Source of the DNA: Brachynemurus nebulosus
Lineage: Eukaryota > Arthropoda > Insecta > Neuroptera > Myrmeleontidae
Direction: 5' to 3'
Assembly (NCBI GenBank): GCA_035578155.1
Contig: JAPWDM010000008.1
Location: forward strand, 25,196,598 to 25,260,597
DNA length: 64,000 bases
Part shown: in pieces, positions 1 to 11,100 of the stretch
Layout of the letters: every line of letters begins with the position of its first letter
Position numbering within the stretch: the stretch's first letter is position 1
Position numbers and translations under genes: made by a program
Notes under the pieces: generated by a model
Database searches by the model: none
What the model saw: only the letters and a program-made list of their open reading frames with translations
What the model was told of the DNA's origin: nothing

Positions 1-1060
1 GCTTAGCTCCCCAACAGTGAAAAAATTTTCAAAATCGGTCGGCTAGTTTATTTTTGACGCTTTTGGATCCGATGGACCCTGGCAGACTTTACATAACGTA
101 ATCTATATTTATCTAAAATAGTTTAGCTCTGTAAGAGTGAAAAAATTTTCAAAATCGGTCGGTTAGTTTATTTTTACCACTTTTGGGTCCCATGGACCCT
201 GGCGGACCCTAAATAACGTAATGTATGTCTATCTAAAATAGTTAGTTCCCCAACAGTGAAAAAATTTTCAAAATCGGTCGGTTAGTTTATTTTTGACACT
301 TTTGGACCCATGGACCCTGGCAGACCTTACATAACGTAATCTATATTTATCTAAAACAGTTTAGCTCTGTAACAGTGAAAAAATTTTCAAAATCGGTCGG
401 TTAGTTTATTTTTGACACTTTTGGATTCCATGGACCCTGGCAGAACTTACATAACGTAATCTATATTTATCTAAAATAGTTTAGCTCTGTAACAGTGAAA
501 AAATTTTCAAAATCGGTCAGTTAGTTAATTTTTGACACTTTTGGGTTCTATGGACCTTGGTGGACCTTACATAACGTAATTTATATTTATCTAAAATAGT
601 TTAGCTCTGTAACAGTGAAAAAATTTTCAAAATCGGACAGTTAGTTTATTTTTGACACTTCTGGATCCTATGGACTCTGGCAGACCTTACATAACGGAAT
701 CTATATTTATCTAAAACAGTTTAGCTCTGTAACAGTGAAAAAATTTTCAAAATCGATCAGGCAGTTTATTTTTGACACTTTTGGGTTCTATGGACCGAGG
801 CGGATCTTACATAACGTAATCGATATTTATCTAAAATAGTTTAGCTCTGTAACAGTGAAAAAATTTTCAAAATCGGTCAGTTAGTTTATTTTTGACACTT
901 TTGGGTCCTGTGGACCCTGGCGGACCTTACATAATGTATTCTAAATCTATCTAAAATAGTTTAGCTCTGTAACAGTGAAGAAATTTTTAAAATTGGTCGT
1001 TTAGTTTATTTTTTACAATTATGGGATCAGTAAATCCTGGCGAAACTCATACAAGTCTAG
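1..1060. repeat. 120-bp tandem satellite array (edge)
   Basis: About nine head-to-tail copies of a 120-bp unit run off the left edge. Each copy contains the block cagtgaaaaaattttcaaaa, then a tggaccctggc-like block and an acataacgtaat block. Spacing is exactly 120 bp from position 359 to 959; the copy starting near 241 is slightly shorter. Copies differ by a few substitutions. No promoter or reading frame is apparent. The regular length and AT-richness fit a satellite; a centromeric or heterochromatic role is inference only. Confidence 0.93.
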
Positions 1061-1330
1061 TACTCTAACAGTAAGAAAAAGGTTCTAAGGATCTCATATA
1101 ACTTATGGCAGTCCGTAAGCTTCTTGCGGACATCATTTAATTAATTAATTCAAATACTTTAACTTACTAACTGTGAAAAAATTTTTAAAATCGATTGGTT
1201 AATTAATTTCTGGCCTTTTTAGGTCCCGAAAACCTTGACCTCACATAAAATACCTTAAATCCATTTGAAATGGTTTAATTTTTTAACATTATTAATTATT
1301 AGTGGAAAAATTTTCAAAATCGATTCAAAA
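1061..1330. repeat. Degenerate tail of the 120-bp satellite
   Basis: Two decayed copies continue the array. The block gtgaaaaaatttttaaaatcg near 1168 and gtggaaaaattttcaaaatcg near 1302 are recognisable, with spacing drifting to about 135 bp. Such decay at an array edge is expected where unequal exchange no longer homogenises copies. Confidence 0.75.
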
Positions 1331-1779
1331 TATTTTTCCGTACATACATAATATGTACATTGTACATATTTTCTTTTGTTTCATATTTAATAATATTTAT
1401 ATCATAACATAATCTTCAATTTCTTGTTTACTTAAAAATTCAATAAAAAAAAAAAAAATTCTTCATTACATTAGCTTAGAAAATCTGTTTAATTTACATT
1501 TTTTAACATGGGATAGAACCATTCTAATTATAATGCAATAAATGAGAAACAAAACTCTATACATGTATGTGTGTTATATCACATATATGTGAATAGTTTT
1601 CACTTGTTCTCACAAAATTCTTTAATAAAAAAGTGAAATATTTTTATACTTAATAAAGAACTGAGATATAAATATAAATTACTTATTAGACTAACAAAGA
1701 AAGAATAAAAGTGAAAATTTACATTTTCTCGAAAAATACTTAAAATAGAAAGAAAATTATAAGAATATTTTCTTCATAA
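1331..1779. other. AT-rich spacer, no gene seen
   Basis: Low-complexity AT-rich DNA with short A and T runs. No coding sequence, RNA gene or repeat end is recognised. Confidence 0.6.
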
Positions 1780-1977
1780 TTTTTTTTTTCCTTTTCAACG
1801 ATGTAAAAATTGAACTGCCTTATGATAGGATCGAATGATAAAAAATGGCCAGAAAACCTACTTCTGGGCATCCGACGTGTCTGGCTAACGAACTTAGCCA
1901 AGCCAATTCAGAATCCAGTCCGCACACAAAATTTCATAAGCGTTAGACGTTTCGTTCGAGAGTTATCGTGGGAACAC

Positions 1978-2063
<86 letters not shown>

Positions 2064-2186
2064 TTTAGTGAATATCATTTTCGTATTCTAGGGACCTCAA
2101 AACAGATTTCTGCCATAGTCCCGGACTCAGATTGCGTCATGACACCTACTGTAATAGCTGAATTTCGAGTTTTCGAAATTCGCTAA
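1780..2186 (+). mobile_element. Helentron-like element, family A, copy 1
   Basis: Shares the family A blocks: a gcatccgacgtgtctggcta block, cgttcgagagttatcgtg, a long (TA)n tract, then ttagtgaatat, ctagggacctcaaaaca, and a 3' hairpin gaatttcgag/ttttcgaaattc followed by gctaa. The architecture (left block, microsatellite, right block, terminal hairpin) resembles DINE-1/HINE elements, which are non-autonomous relatives of Helentrons. The superfamily assignment is inference from structure; family membership is seen by comparison with the copies at 13750, 14251, 34128 and 46253. The left boundary is uncertain. Confidence 0.65.
1982..2061. repeat. (TA)n microsatellite inside family A element
   Basis: About 40 uninterrupted TA units between the left and right blocks of the family A element. 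Reading it gives artificial Tyr-Ile repeat frames on both strands. Confidence 0.97.
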
Positions 2187-3393
2187 AAATGAATAATAAC
2201 CGTCTCTGAGAAATTATTTTTAAAAAAAAGCTATTTATTAATTGTAAGTAAGCGATTACTTACGTTCCTAGGAAGGTACGTAAACTTTTACGACCTGTTA
2301 TTTTTTGTAACTATAGTAACCAGAAAATAGAATGGTAAATGCTGTTTATGCGACAAGTTACCTGCTATACAAACGCCAACCTACGAATCAAGAGGTTGAA
2401 AAATGTGTTATTCCTAGTTAGTGAATACATATTTCTTGACCTATTTTGTATTTTCTTATTCAGTGATAAGAATTGAAGTTTATAGTGACTTTTAGTAAAG
2501 AAGTTCACTCTGTGTGACGAAGTTGACTGACCCTTTTTAACAATTGAATTCACTGTTTAATTGTTTAAACTTGTAGGACAATATTTAGTAATACACCCAG
2601 CAAAAAGTATGTGACTGTTTAAACTTGCAAAAACAATGGCACGACAGTTTTGAGGAATGATTTCGATTTTCAAGATTGTTTTCACATTTTGAATACCGCT
2701 GACCTCGTCAGCTATATATTTGTGTAGGTACAGATAATATGCTGATTGTTGAAAAGGGTTAACACTTGAAATTTAACTATCGTCAAAGTTTATACAGCTA
2801 GGGTAAACTGTCGGTATCCTGTATCATGTATGTACATAAGCATAATCTGTTTTAAGGATTTGTAAATGTTTTTTGAATACATATGTAGGTATGTAGGGGA
2901 GAGATATCAGCACTAGAGCGTTGAAATGTGCCTGTGATAATAATGATTAGATGGACAAACTTGACCATTTGATGGGGTTTGGGAGGTGGTGGATAGATAG
3001 TGGCCGGTCGAGGGGGGGGGGGGGGAAATGAAAAGAGAAAGTTTATTTTCATTGTCGTTTTAATTGTATTGCTGTTTATTTTTTTAGGGTAGTTTTTATC
3101 TGGCATGCATAAAACCGCAAATTTGCAATGATCTACAAACAAGATAAATTAAACGAACAAAAACAGGGGAGATAATTTTTTAAAGGGTCCTTAATTAGAG
3201 ATAATATTTTGTTTGAGCTGTGTTTTTCGAAAATTAATTTTTTCTGGAATAAATTTAAATAGAAAATACTTGTTTTTACAACTAACATGCTTTGCACAAA
3301 ATTATGAGGTGTTACAATTCGTATCGTTACAAGACTTTTGATGTCATTTTTAATGTTTCAAAAACTACTCAAAATAGATAAATTTGATTACGG
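2187..3393. other. Unclassified spacer with a 14-G run
   Basis: AT-rich DNA without a recognisable gene. A run of 14 G at 3012-3025 makes a proline tract in the reverse frames, which explains the 96-codon reverse frame over 2852-3142. I see no transposon ends. Confidence 0.5.
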
Positions 3394-3904
3394 TACCGTA
3401 AAACCGTCTAGACCCGGACACTTTTTTACATTTTTTTTTATAATTTTATGTTTATACATGTTTCCTTCATAGATATCACCAATAAAAGTATTACCATTAG
3501 AAAGAGCGTATATTATTTGTTATATCCCTAACCCATTTGTTTCATTATAAGTAAAAAAAAAAATAATAATTACTAAGTGTCCGGGTCTACACCCCAAATC
3601 CGTCTTGACCGGACACTTACTTAAATAATGTAATAATATGCAAACTAACCTCTCCCGTCGCGGTTAGGACAGTGTTTTATATCGTCTGATGTCTTTGAAC
3701 CTGTCAAAGGCTTCAACAAAAAATTTTGGGGGAAGGGAGAGGGGTCAATACATAGTATGCCTCTCTATTAAGTAAACATGGTATGACACCAGAAGGAGGC
3801 ATAAACCGCGTAATTCTGGGGCGAATATTAACGTATGGACAGTGGGAGTTACAACTGGTGCGAATCGCGGCCATAGTGTAATAAACTGATGTGTCCGGGT
3901 CTAA

Positions 3905-3908
<4 letters not shown>

Positions 3909-3979
<71 letters not shown>
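3909..3979. repeat. (TA)n microsatellite inside the 1.35-kb element
   Basis: About 35 TA units directly after an internal end motif (gtgtccgggtctaaacgg). The sister element at 15406-16646 has a shorter (TA)n at the same place (15876-15920), so the tract belongs to the element and changes length between copies. Confidence 0.95.
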
Positions 3980-3980
<1 letters not shown>

Positions 3981-4214
3981 CATGTATTTTTTTATATATA
4001 TATCGAATATAACTTCAAACATCATTAAATGATGCGCGATAAAATTCTGAACACATACATATCAAAATTAAAACAATATGACAACTATGACGAAAATTAC
4101 ATGTCTAAGTTAGACACACATTTTATTTCTTTGAAAAACTGGAGGATAGTAATCCTGTAAAATGAGATAATAAAAGTTGAAATCCGTAGTTTTTATTGGT
4201 ACAGCTGTTTAGAG

Positions 4215-4615
4215 CAGTCATGTCAAAGATACGGCCCGCGGGCCGCATCCGGCCCTCGGACCATATCAATATGGCCCGCGATCACATTATATCACAGAGA
4301 GAAGAATCTTGTTCTTAGAGATTTTAGACAGCACTCGATGCGTGTACGGAAGTTCAAAAATGTGCGCGCTTTAATTATAAGTAACTTCAAGAGTAGCGCG
4401 TGCCTAGACGAGCGAGAGTGTTAGTTATGCTTTTATCTCTGTCGCGCGCGCGAAAGCGGCTTCTGTTTCGTCTGTGCACGTAGCGCACACTGCACCCCTC
4501 CCCGCCGGTTGTAGTCTTTTTGCAGTAAGTTTCAATTTTTTTATTTTAACCTGGCCCGCCCACACATTCTAAATCTAATATATGGCCCTCTGCAAAATTG
4601 AGTTTGACACCCCTG
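4215..4615. mobile_element. hAT-type MITE with perfect 8-bp duplication
   Basis: A 401-bp insertion starting cagtcatgtcaaag and ending tttgacacccctg, so the ends are imperfect inverted repeats of the CAG...CTG hAT type. It is flanked by the direct repeat gtttagag at 4207-4214 and 4616-4623, the 8-bp duplication expected of hAT transposition. The related element at 15406-16646 has an uninterrupted tgtttagaggatg at this place, an empty site. The interior is GC-richer (cggcccgcgggccgcat) and has no transposase, so it is non-autonomous. Confidence 0.9.
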
Positions 4616-4739
4616 GTTTAGAGGATGTTTTCTCTCTCTAATGACGTCAAGAACAAATGTTTATTGTAGCAGGTTAATGTAGAAACTACTTATTTTGAAG
4701 ATTGGTGCAACGTGTCCGGGTCTAGACGGTTTTACGGTA

Positions 4740-6142
4740 TGTAAATTTCAGCATTTAAATAGAAGTTTAGGTAGATGCGTGCAAGCCCGATCCTGGCCAC
4801 TTGATCGCCTTTGTTCTTTTAACAAAAATGCCGCCCTAAAAAGAAAAAAAAACTTTCCTGCATTATGAATTTTTATATTTTTTCAAGTTTTCCATTTTTT
4901 GAAACGTCGTTACCAGATTTTCAACTATAAAAGATTTAACGAGGGGTACTTTGTTTTCGTCTGTGTATTAGCCAATGGTGGACACTTTGTAGGATAATTT
5001 TTAGTGTTGAACGTCTGATCACTTTAAACATGGCGCGACTTAATTCAAGCTTTAGCTATAAAATAAATTTTAGCAAGACCTTAAAGTACAATCAATTAGT
5101 AAGATCTATAAGACATTTAGAAACATAATTTTACTGGAATTTTCTTTTAAACGTTTCATTGGATTAGAAGTTATTACACCTCCTTATACTGATATCCATA
5201 TTTTTTTTAACACATTACGTTATACATGAGTAACATGAACAAAAGTTCAAAATTCATTTCAACGAAATTCAAATTATATTTCTATTTTATTGGCCCTTTT
5301 ATAAGAGAAATCTGGAATTTTTAAAAAAATTTATTAAATTACACATTTTCTGTGAATATAATAAATTTTTTTAATTATAAAGATCAATAATTTTATTATA
5401 ATTCTTAACATTTTAGTGGCTGTAATAGCTGAATTTCTAATTTGGAAATTCGTTAAAATCAACAATTTCAGTTTTGGGGGAAGTTAAGACTTACCACATA
5501 GTATTATTGACTCTTTTACAAAGACAGTTTGTTGCCATAAATAATTTTGTTGAAGAGAATTTCACAATAATGTAACACACATTTTACATACGCAATAGAG
5601 AGATTAATTTCTAACCGAAACGGCGAAATGTTGTCAGGTGTGTGGGGTTGAAGTAGATAGAGCACTATAACGCATATGATCATAGTTTCGACAGTTACAG
5701 ATTACAATTACCATAATTGAACAAATTACTTTTAATTTGACATTCAGACGTAAACATCGTTTGCTAATAATTGAAGTTAGGTGTTTAGTAATTATCGTAT
5801 ATATATGTTTCACACACTACCTACTTGTCATCAGATATCACTTTATGTGTGCGTAAAATAAGAGAAGGGGGTTAGGTATGAAGTTAGCTATATGTATGCA
5901 TGTATATTGTGCTATTCATCAAGCAATTTTAGTTAATTAATATAAATAATATGTAATAGCGATTAGTAATTTCTCACCCTTGCTTGTTAAGTGTGAAGAG
6001 AATAGCGTAAGGGAAGTTATTGTGTTAATTATAAATAGATAGTGGTGATGTTGGAATTTTAGGGGAAAGCGGAATAATTGTTTCATTCTGATACGATGTA
6101 ACGCTAAAAGCGTATTCTTTAAAATTTTATTATAGGTATTCT
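4740..6142. other. AT-rich spacer with a solo family A 3' end
   Basis: Mostly unclassified AT-rich DNA without coding features. At 5411-5456 lies a fragment of the family A terminus: ggctgtaatagctgaatttc, a hairpin, then gaaattcgttaa. No left part of the element is present. Confidence 0.55.
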
Positions 6143-6146
6143 TTAA

Positions 6147-7061
6147 CCCTAGAATCATACGTTGGTCTACAAGAAACGTTAATCATACATCGGCGTCAAT
6201 TTGACGAATGGACTTTTTACGGAGAGTTTTAGAATTTATTTGCAAAAAACATTTTTTTTTACATAACAATACTACAAAAGCGGACAACATATTTAAAAAA
6301 ATTGCATTTGGAAAAATTTTAAATATAAACATTTATTAATTTTTCTAATCTTTTTATCAAAGCATATTTTCATTACAAAAATTAAAAAATAGATAAATAT
6401 ATCAATTGTATCATAAGACATGTTTTTCAAATAATTAATTTATGAACTATTATGAGTCGGTGGATATGTGTGACTTTACAGAATGTGAAATTTCTCGGTG
6501 ACGAATATTCCCGTAGATATGTAGTTATTTCCACATTAGGGCCATTTGTAAATTTTCTAAAATTTGTTAGTAATTTTTTGAATAAGATCTCAAAAAATAA
6601 TAAAATTAAAATATTTTCCACAAAATTAATTGTTAATCTTTTATTAAGTCATTCGAAACGCGTTCTTTAGTTTTCGATTCAATATATTAAAACTCAGTAT
6701 TATATCGTCTTTATAAGTCAAAGAGCTGTAATCATCTTTCACATTATCATTATCATTGAATAAATTAACCATAACATCCATATCTTTAATAAAAGAAAAA
6801 TTAGGAAAACTTTTATATGTAAAGTACAAACTCTCTAAAAAAAAACATTGGTTAATCACACATCGTCGTCCTTTTGACGCACACTATTTCGATACAAACA
6901 AAACGACAGCAACTATAACCAAAATTTATACATTTGCTGTGCTATAATAACAAATAAATTAGATAACAGAAGTTTCACAGTAAGCAGGCAACGACAAGTT
7001 GTAGTATTGGAGCAGGTGGGAAGTTCGTTCGTCATTTTGACGAGTACGTATGATTCTAGGG
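6147..7061 (+). mobile_element. piggyBac-like non-autonomous element, copy a
   Basis: Flanked by TTAA at 6143-6146 and 7062-7065, with ends ccctagaatcatacgt and acgtatgattctaggg in inverted orientation. TTAA duplications and CCCTAGAA-type ends are characteristic of the piggyBac superfamily. Subterminal motifs of the form cgtcaatttgacg occur near both ends (near 6194, 6873 and 7030). The 915 bp holds no transposase frame, only short unrelated frames. Copies b (20877-23406, reversed) and c (37927-38929) are related. Confidence 0.85.
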
Positions 7062-7065
7062 TTAA

Positions 7066-7996
7066 TGATGCGTTCGCTATACATATAATTTTGTAAGGTT
7101 AATTTTATTGTACATTTCTGAGATAAAAACATTTAAGTATACTACATTTTCGTGGATAAAAACAGGGCCGTATTTAAAATCTGAACTTTTTTGTGGAATT
7201 TGTGGTTTGTGGAATTGTGGTTTTATCGGAGGGAATTTTTCTGAAAGTTAACCTGTAAAATTTATATTTAAAGGCAATATTTAAATTTTTGGGGCTACTA
7301 TTCAGTTAGTGTCTCCGTGTATGTAACAAACAAGGATAGTTTCGCTTGAGGGATTTAAAGAAAGTCTTTTATCTCGATATATTTTTATGCAATTATGAAT
7401 CGATTGGCGTATACTTTGGTCGGAAAGAAAATATTTTATTCTTGGCGCTTGTTGTACGCATGAATGTTGACTTGACTCTCATATGAACTGTCCATTGAAG
7501 AGGTTCAACAGAATTAAGCCAAACAAAATAATTACCTGATCGTCTTTAAATCTTTAGAAGACTGGCCGCACCAGAATATTAAAACTAAGACTTTTTGTTT
7601 TTTATTTTCAAAATGTAACTAAAATTTTTGAATCTTTTTTTGTCATGTGGACATAGAAGCTACTTAAATCCAGGTTAAAAAAAAAAAACATATTTAACCT
7701 TTACGTATCGGGTTGAAAAAATCGATCAAATGCAAGTCATACCTGCGCGCAAATAGTGTTTCGTACAATAAGTTGCTTTTTAAACATGGACTTGATGTGA
7801 CTTGCTCTAGAATTTTTCAATTTTTAAAATTTTGACTCAGTCTATACCTCATTATTAATGTTCATAATTTTTTACATAGACTTTTTTGGACGATTCTTTT
7901 CTGAATAACTGTGAAGGACCATAAGTCTAAAGCGTCTTTCCGAAAAAATTTAAAAAATTCATAGAAAAATATATATGTGTCAATAAGTTTGATATC
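7066..7996. other. AT-rich spacer, nothing recognised
   Basis: No gene, RNA or transposon end could be supported here apart from homopolymer runs. Confidence 0.5.
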
Positions 7997-8140
7997 TATA
8001 CAGGATGTAAAACAAATAACTCTCGTCCTTTTGTGGGATGACTCATAGCACCCTGTAGACACGAAAACCGCAGGAACCTTTTCAGAATTAACAGTCGCGT
8101 CACCCCTCAAAAGGATAAGATTTATTTCCGTTGCACCCTG

Positions 8141-8172
<32 letters not shown>

Positions 8173-8181
8173 ATATATATA

Positions 8182-8263
<82 letters not shown>

Positions 8264-8394
8264 AAATAACTCTTATCCTTTTGAGAGCTGACGCGACTGT
8301 TAATTCCGAAAAAATTCCTGCGGTTTTAATGTCTACAGGGTGCTATGAGTCATCCCACAAAAGGACGAGAATTATTTGTCTTACACCCTGTATA
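7997..8394. mobile_element. 398-bp palindromic MITE with (TA)n centre
   Basis: Left arm (7997-8141) and right arm (8261-8394) are inverted copies with few differences, separated by a (TA)n tract of about 120 bp. The outer ends read tatacaggatgtaaaaca and the inverse of tgtcttacaccctgtata. A further caccctgtata motif sits at the inner edge of the left arm. It is either a fold-back MITE or two MITEs joined head to head. The same short peptide-like frame is open in both arms because they are inverted copies. TA is the likely target duplication. Confidence 0.8.
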
Positions 8395-10242
8395 TTTACC
8401 AACTATTCAACATTTTTCCCATTTCTTGTGCTAAGCTTCAAATTTTTATGGACGGATGCAAAAGTGACTTCGTAATTGTCCCATTTTGTCAATTTTGGTA
8501 TGGAATATTAAAAAAATAAGTAAATAAAAAAAAAAGACTAGCATGGGTTAGCTAAAGCCACATGCCAGATAAAATTAGATAATAATTAAAATAAAATTCC
8601 AAATTTTGATAGAATTTGATTTCTGGTGTTTAAAAAATTGGTTTTTGGTAGTTCCAAAATGTGCGGCAAAATATTAAAACTATTTGCTTTGAATTTATTC
8701 TTCCAGAGTGATTAATTGTAAGTGTTATTAAGTGATATCTTCAAAGTTGAATTTCGGATAAATGACTGTAAATTATCGTACAATTAAAATCTCACTTGGT
8801 GTGAGAAATGGTGAATATGGAAATGGAATAATAATTATTATTTTATGTGATCAAATTATATAAAACTGGATAGATAAACGTTAAATTAAAAACATATTAT
8901 ATTGCTTCTAATTAAAATTAATTACCGTATCTATGACTCTATAACATACGCTCGTTTAAGGATAACTTTACCTTCAAGTTGCATAAAAATAATAAACAAA
9001 TTTAATATACAGAAATTCGTCAAGGGCGTGTTGGACGCGTATTAAGTCAGTAGCGAAAGATGATTCGTCATAATTGTTAGTCACTGTATTAATCTTGATC
9101 ACTTGGATGCATGAGTGCTTTGGAGTGATTGTCGGTCATTGCGCATTTTACTTCCCGAGGCATAGTTACTGTTGTCAAGTTCGACAAATTGAAAAAATAA
9201 ACTAATTGAGCATTATATAATTTTGTAAACGCAATAATAATTTTTTTTCATTTGCTGAATGCCTTTAGTGTATTAGTGCCTATCTATTTATCTATACTAT
9301 CATTCCATACCAGTGCGACATACTACCCTACTACGTATTGATAAATTTGTGATAATTTAACGCAATTGAATATAATTACAATGAATAAACAGCAAAAAAA
9401 TTAAATTAAATGTTTACTACACGAATACGACTGGTCGGTATTACAGTTTACTATCTTTTTATATGTTAATAAAACTAAATTTTAAAAATAAATACAATTT
9501 CGAGTTTTTATTATTTTTTGCAGTAAATAGGTTTAAACAAATGTATTAACAAAATAAATTGTGACGATTAGAATTAATTGACATAAATAATGTTATTTTT
9601 GAAACTTGAAATTTTTAACTATTTTGCTTTTTAATGAGAAATACATTTATAAATTAATCTGGTAAATACTGGGTTGGACAATATCTTTTAAATATATCTT
9701 GTGTATGTGTAGTACCAAATTACAGGATAAATTCAAAAACTGCACCCTCAAAGAGGTGAGATTTGTAATGGAGCAAGGCACGCCTTGCTTGAGCCTCACT
9801 TTTATTTATTTACTGCTTGCTTAGGTGAGTATGTATATCCGCACGACTTGACTGGTTCACCGTGATCACTGACAGTGCGTGTTCATCTTCTTTAAAACTA
9901 AATATACGTATACAGATCATATACGTATTTATTGTGGAGAAATAGTTGCACTCTTTGGATTTCTTCTGTAGTATATTCATTAAAAATTTTTGTATTTTTG
10001 GAAAATTTAGTTAAAAAATACATATTAAAGCTAAAATTCACTTTTTGGAGATTATAGACTAAGGGCTAGTGGACAATTTGCTATAGTCGTTTGTCGAGGA
10101 ATTTCAGCAAACACGACATTGTGTAAAGTATTATGCAGACGACATAACTCAGATGTTATAACAATTAAGTATTAAGTTTGACGACGACATAATAGATTTT
10201 GAATAAAATGCACATGTGTATACGGGGAATACCCGAATTATG
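8395..10242. other. AT-rich spacer with a short hairpin
   Basis: No gene is recognised. A small perfect hairpin built on gcaaggcacgccttgc lies at 9771-9792. The rest is unclassified AT-rich sequence. Confidence 0.5.
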
Positions 10243-10246
10243 TTAA

Positions 10247-11096
10247 CCCATTATATCCCACTCCTGTTTCTACTGGTCAGATTTTGATGAATTTCCACAC
10301 AAAGACCTAGAATGGCAATATAAAATAATTCCCCAAAGATGATCCTTGTATCCTTCCCAGGATAATAGTAAAGGCCTGTATTATATATAATATTCTGGGT
10401 CGTGGTGTATATAAAAACTTTGGCAGGAAATATGAAATGAATTTATCAGAAGTAAGGTAAATATTGTTAACATTAAGAAAACGAAATAAAAAGGTTAATG
10501 ATCCTTTTTTTAAAACTAATTTATTATTCTGGACTTTCTGAAACTGACACTACGAAAATAAAAGTGGTTACGTTACTTAAAATAAATAATATCTGTTACC
10601 CCGATATCATGTTATTTTTATTGAGAATATTTAATTTTTATTATGTTTAGGAAAATTTTCACACAAAATCTTTTCAAAATATCCTAATGGTTTTCCAATA
10701 TTTCCATTTAATTTGTCAAAATTTCTAAAAAAAATCACATATTATTAGACTACTAAATCGTCAGTCGCATTTCATTCCTTCTTTGTTTAACTATTTTACA
10801 GCTAATTATCTTTATCTCTCATTCACGAAGTTAGCCACGAACAAAATACGTGGAATAATCTCTACAAGATATTACTCTTTGACTACGTTACAACCCGGCG
10901 TGTTTTAAAACATATCTGTCAGTTCTCTACTGAAATTTTCTATTTTAATGGTAATTTTTACACAGGCGGAGAGAGAAAGATTCAAAGAGCGTTATTCAAT
11001 TGTAATTTTATATATTTAAATACCTTTAATTAAGAAAATAACCCGTAAAGTTGACTTTCCCACGGTATTACGTGTAATATTGTGGTCACTAATGGG
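10247..11096. mobile_element. Possible TTAA-flanked DNA transposon
   Basis: TTAA at 10243-10246 and 11097-11100 bracket 850 bp that begins cccattatatccc and ends gtcactaatggg. The inverted similarity is only about seven bases (cccatta). There is no coding sequence. TTAA flanks point to a piggyBac-like origin, but in AT-rich DNA the match could be chance. Confidence 0.4.
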
Positions 11097-11100
11097 TTAA

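Larger units (their letters stand above)
3394..4739. mobile_element. 1.35-kb TIR element with TA duplication, copy 1
   Basis: Bounded by perfect 28-bp terminal inverted repeats beginning taccgtaaaaccgtctag and containing gacccggacac. If the terminal TA is the target duplication (3394-3395 and 4738-4739), this fits a Tc1/mariner-type DNA transposon. Inverted partial copies of the end motif also occur inside: gtgtccgggtc near 3579, tgaccggacac near 3607, and gtgtccgggtc near 3891 just before a (TA)n tract. The element therefore looks like joined sub-units. No transposase frame remains. It is interrupted by a hAT-type MITE at 4215-4615. The second copy is at 15406-16646. Confidence 0.8.

Noticed and set aside
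1..1060. Regular 120-bp repeats as a possible CRISPR array
   Set aside because: The whole 120-bp unit repeats, with no unique spacers and no cas genes, and the window is eukaryotic in character.
1810..2186. Frames with long Tyr-Ile repeats (also at 8131, 33152, 46118, 46375, 53728, 60988)
   Set aside because: They are translations of (TA)n microsatellites inside mobile elements, not proteins.
2852..3142. 96-codon reverse frame with a proline tract
   Set aside because: The tract comes from a 14-G homopolymer; there is no domain or context.
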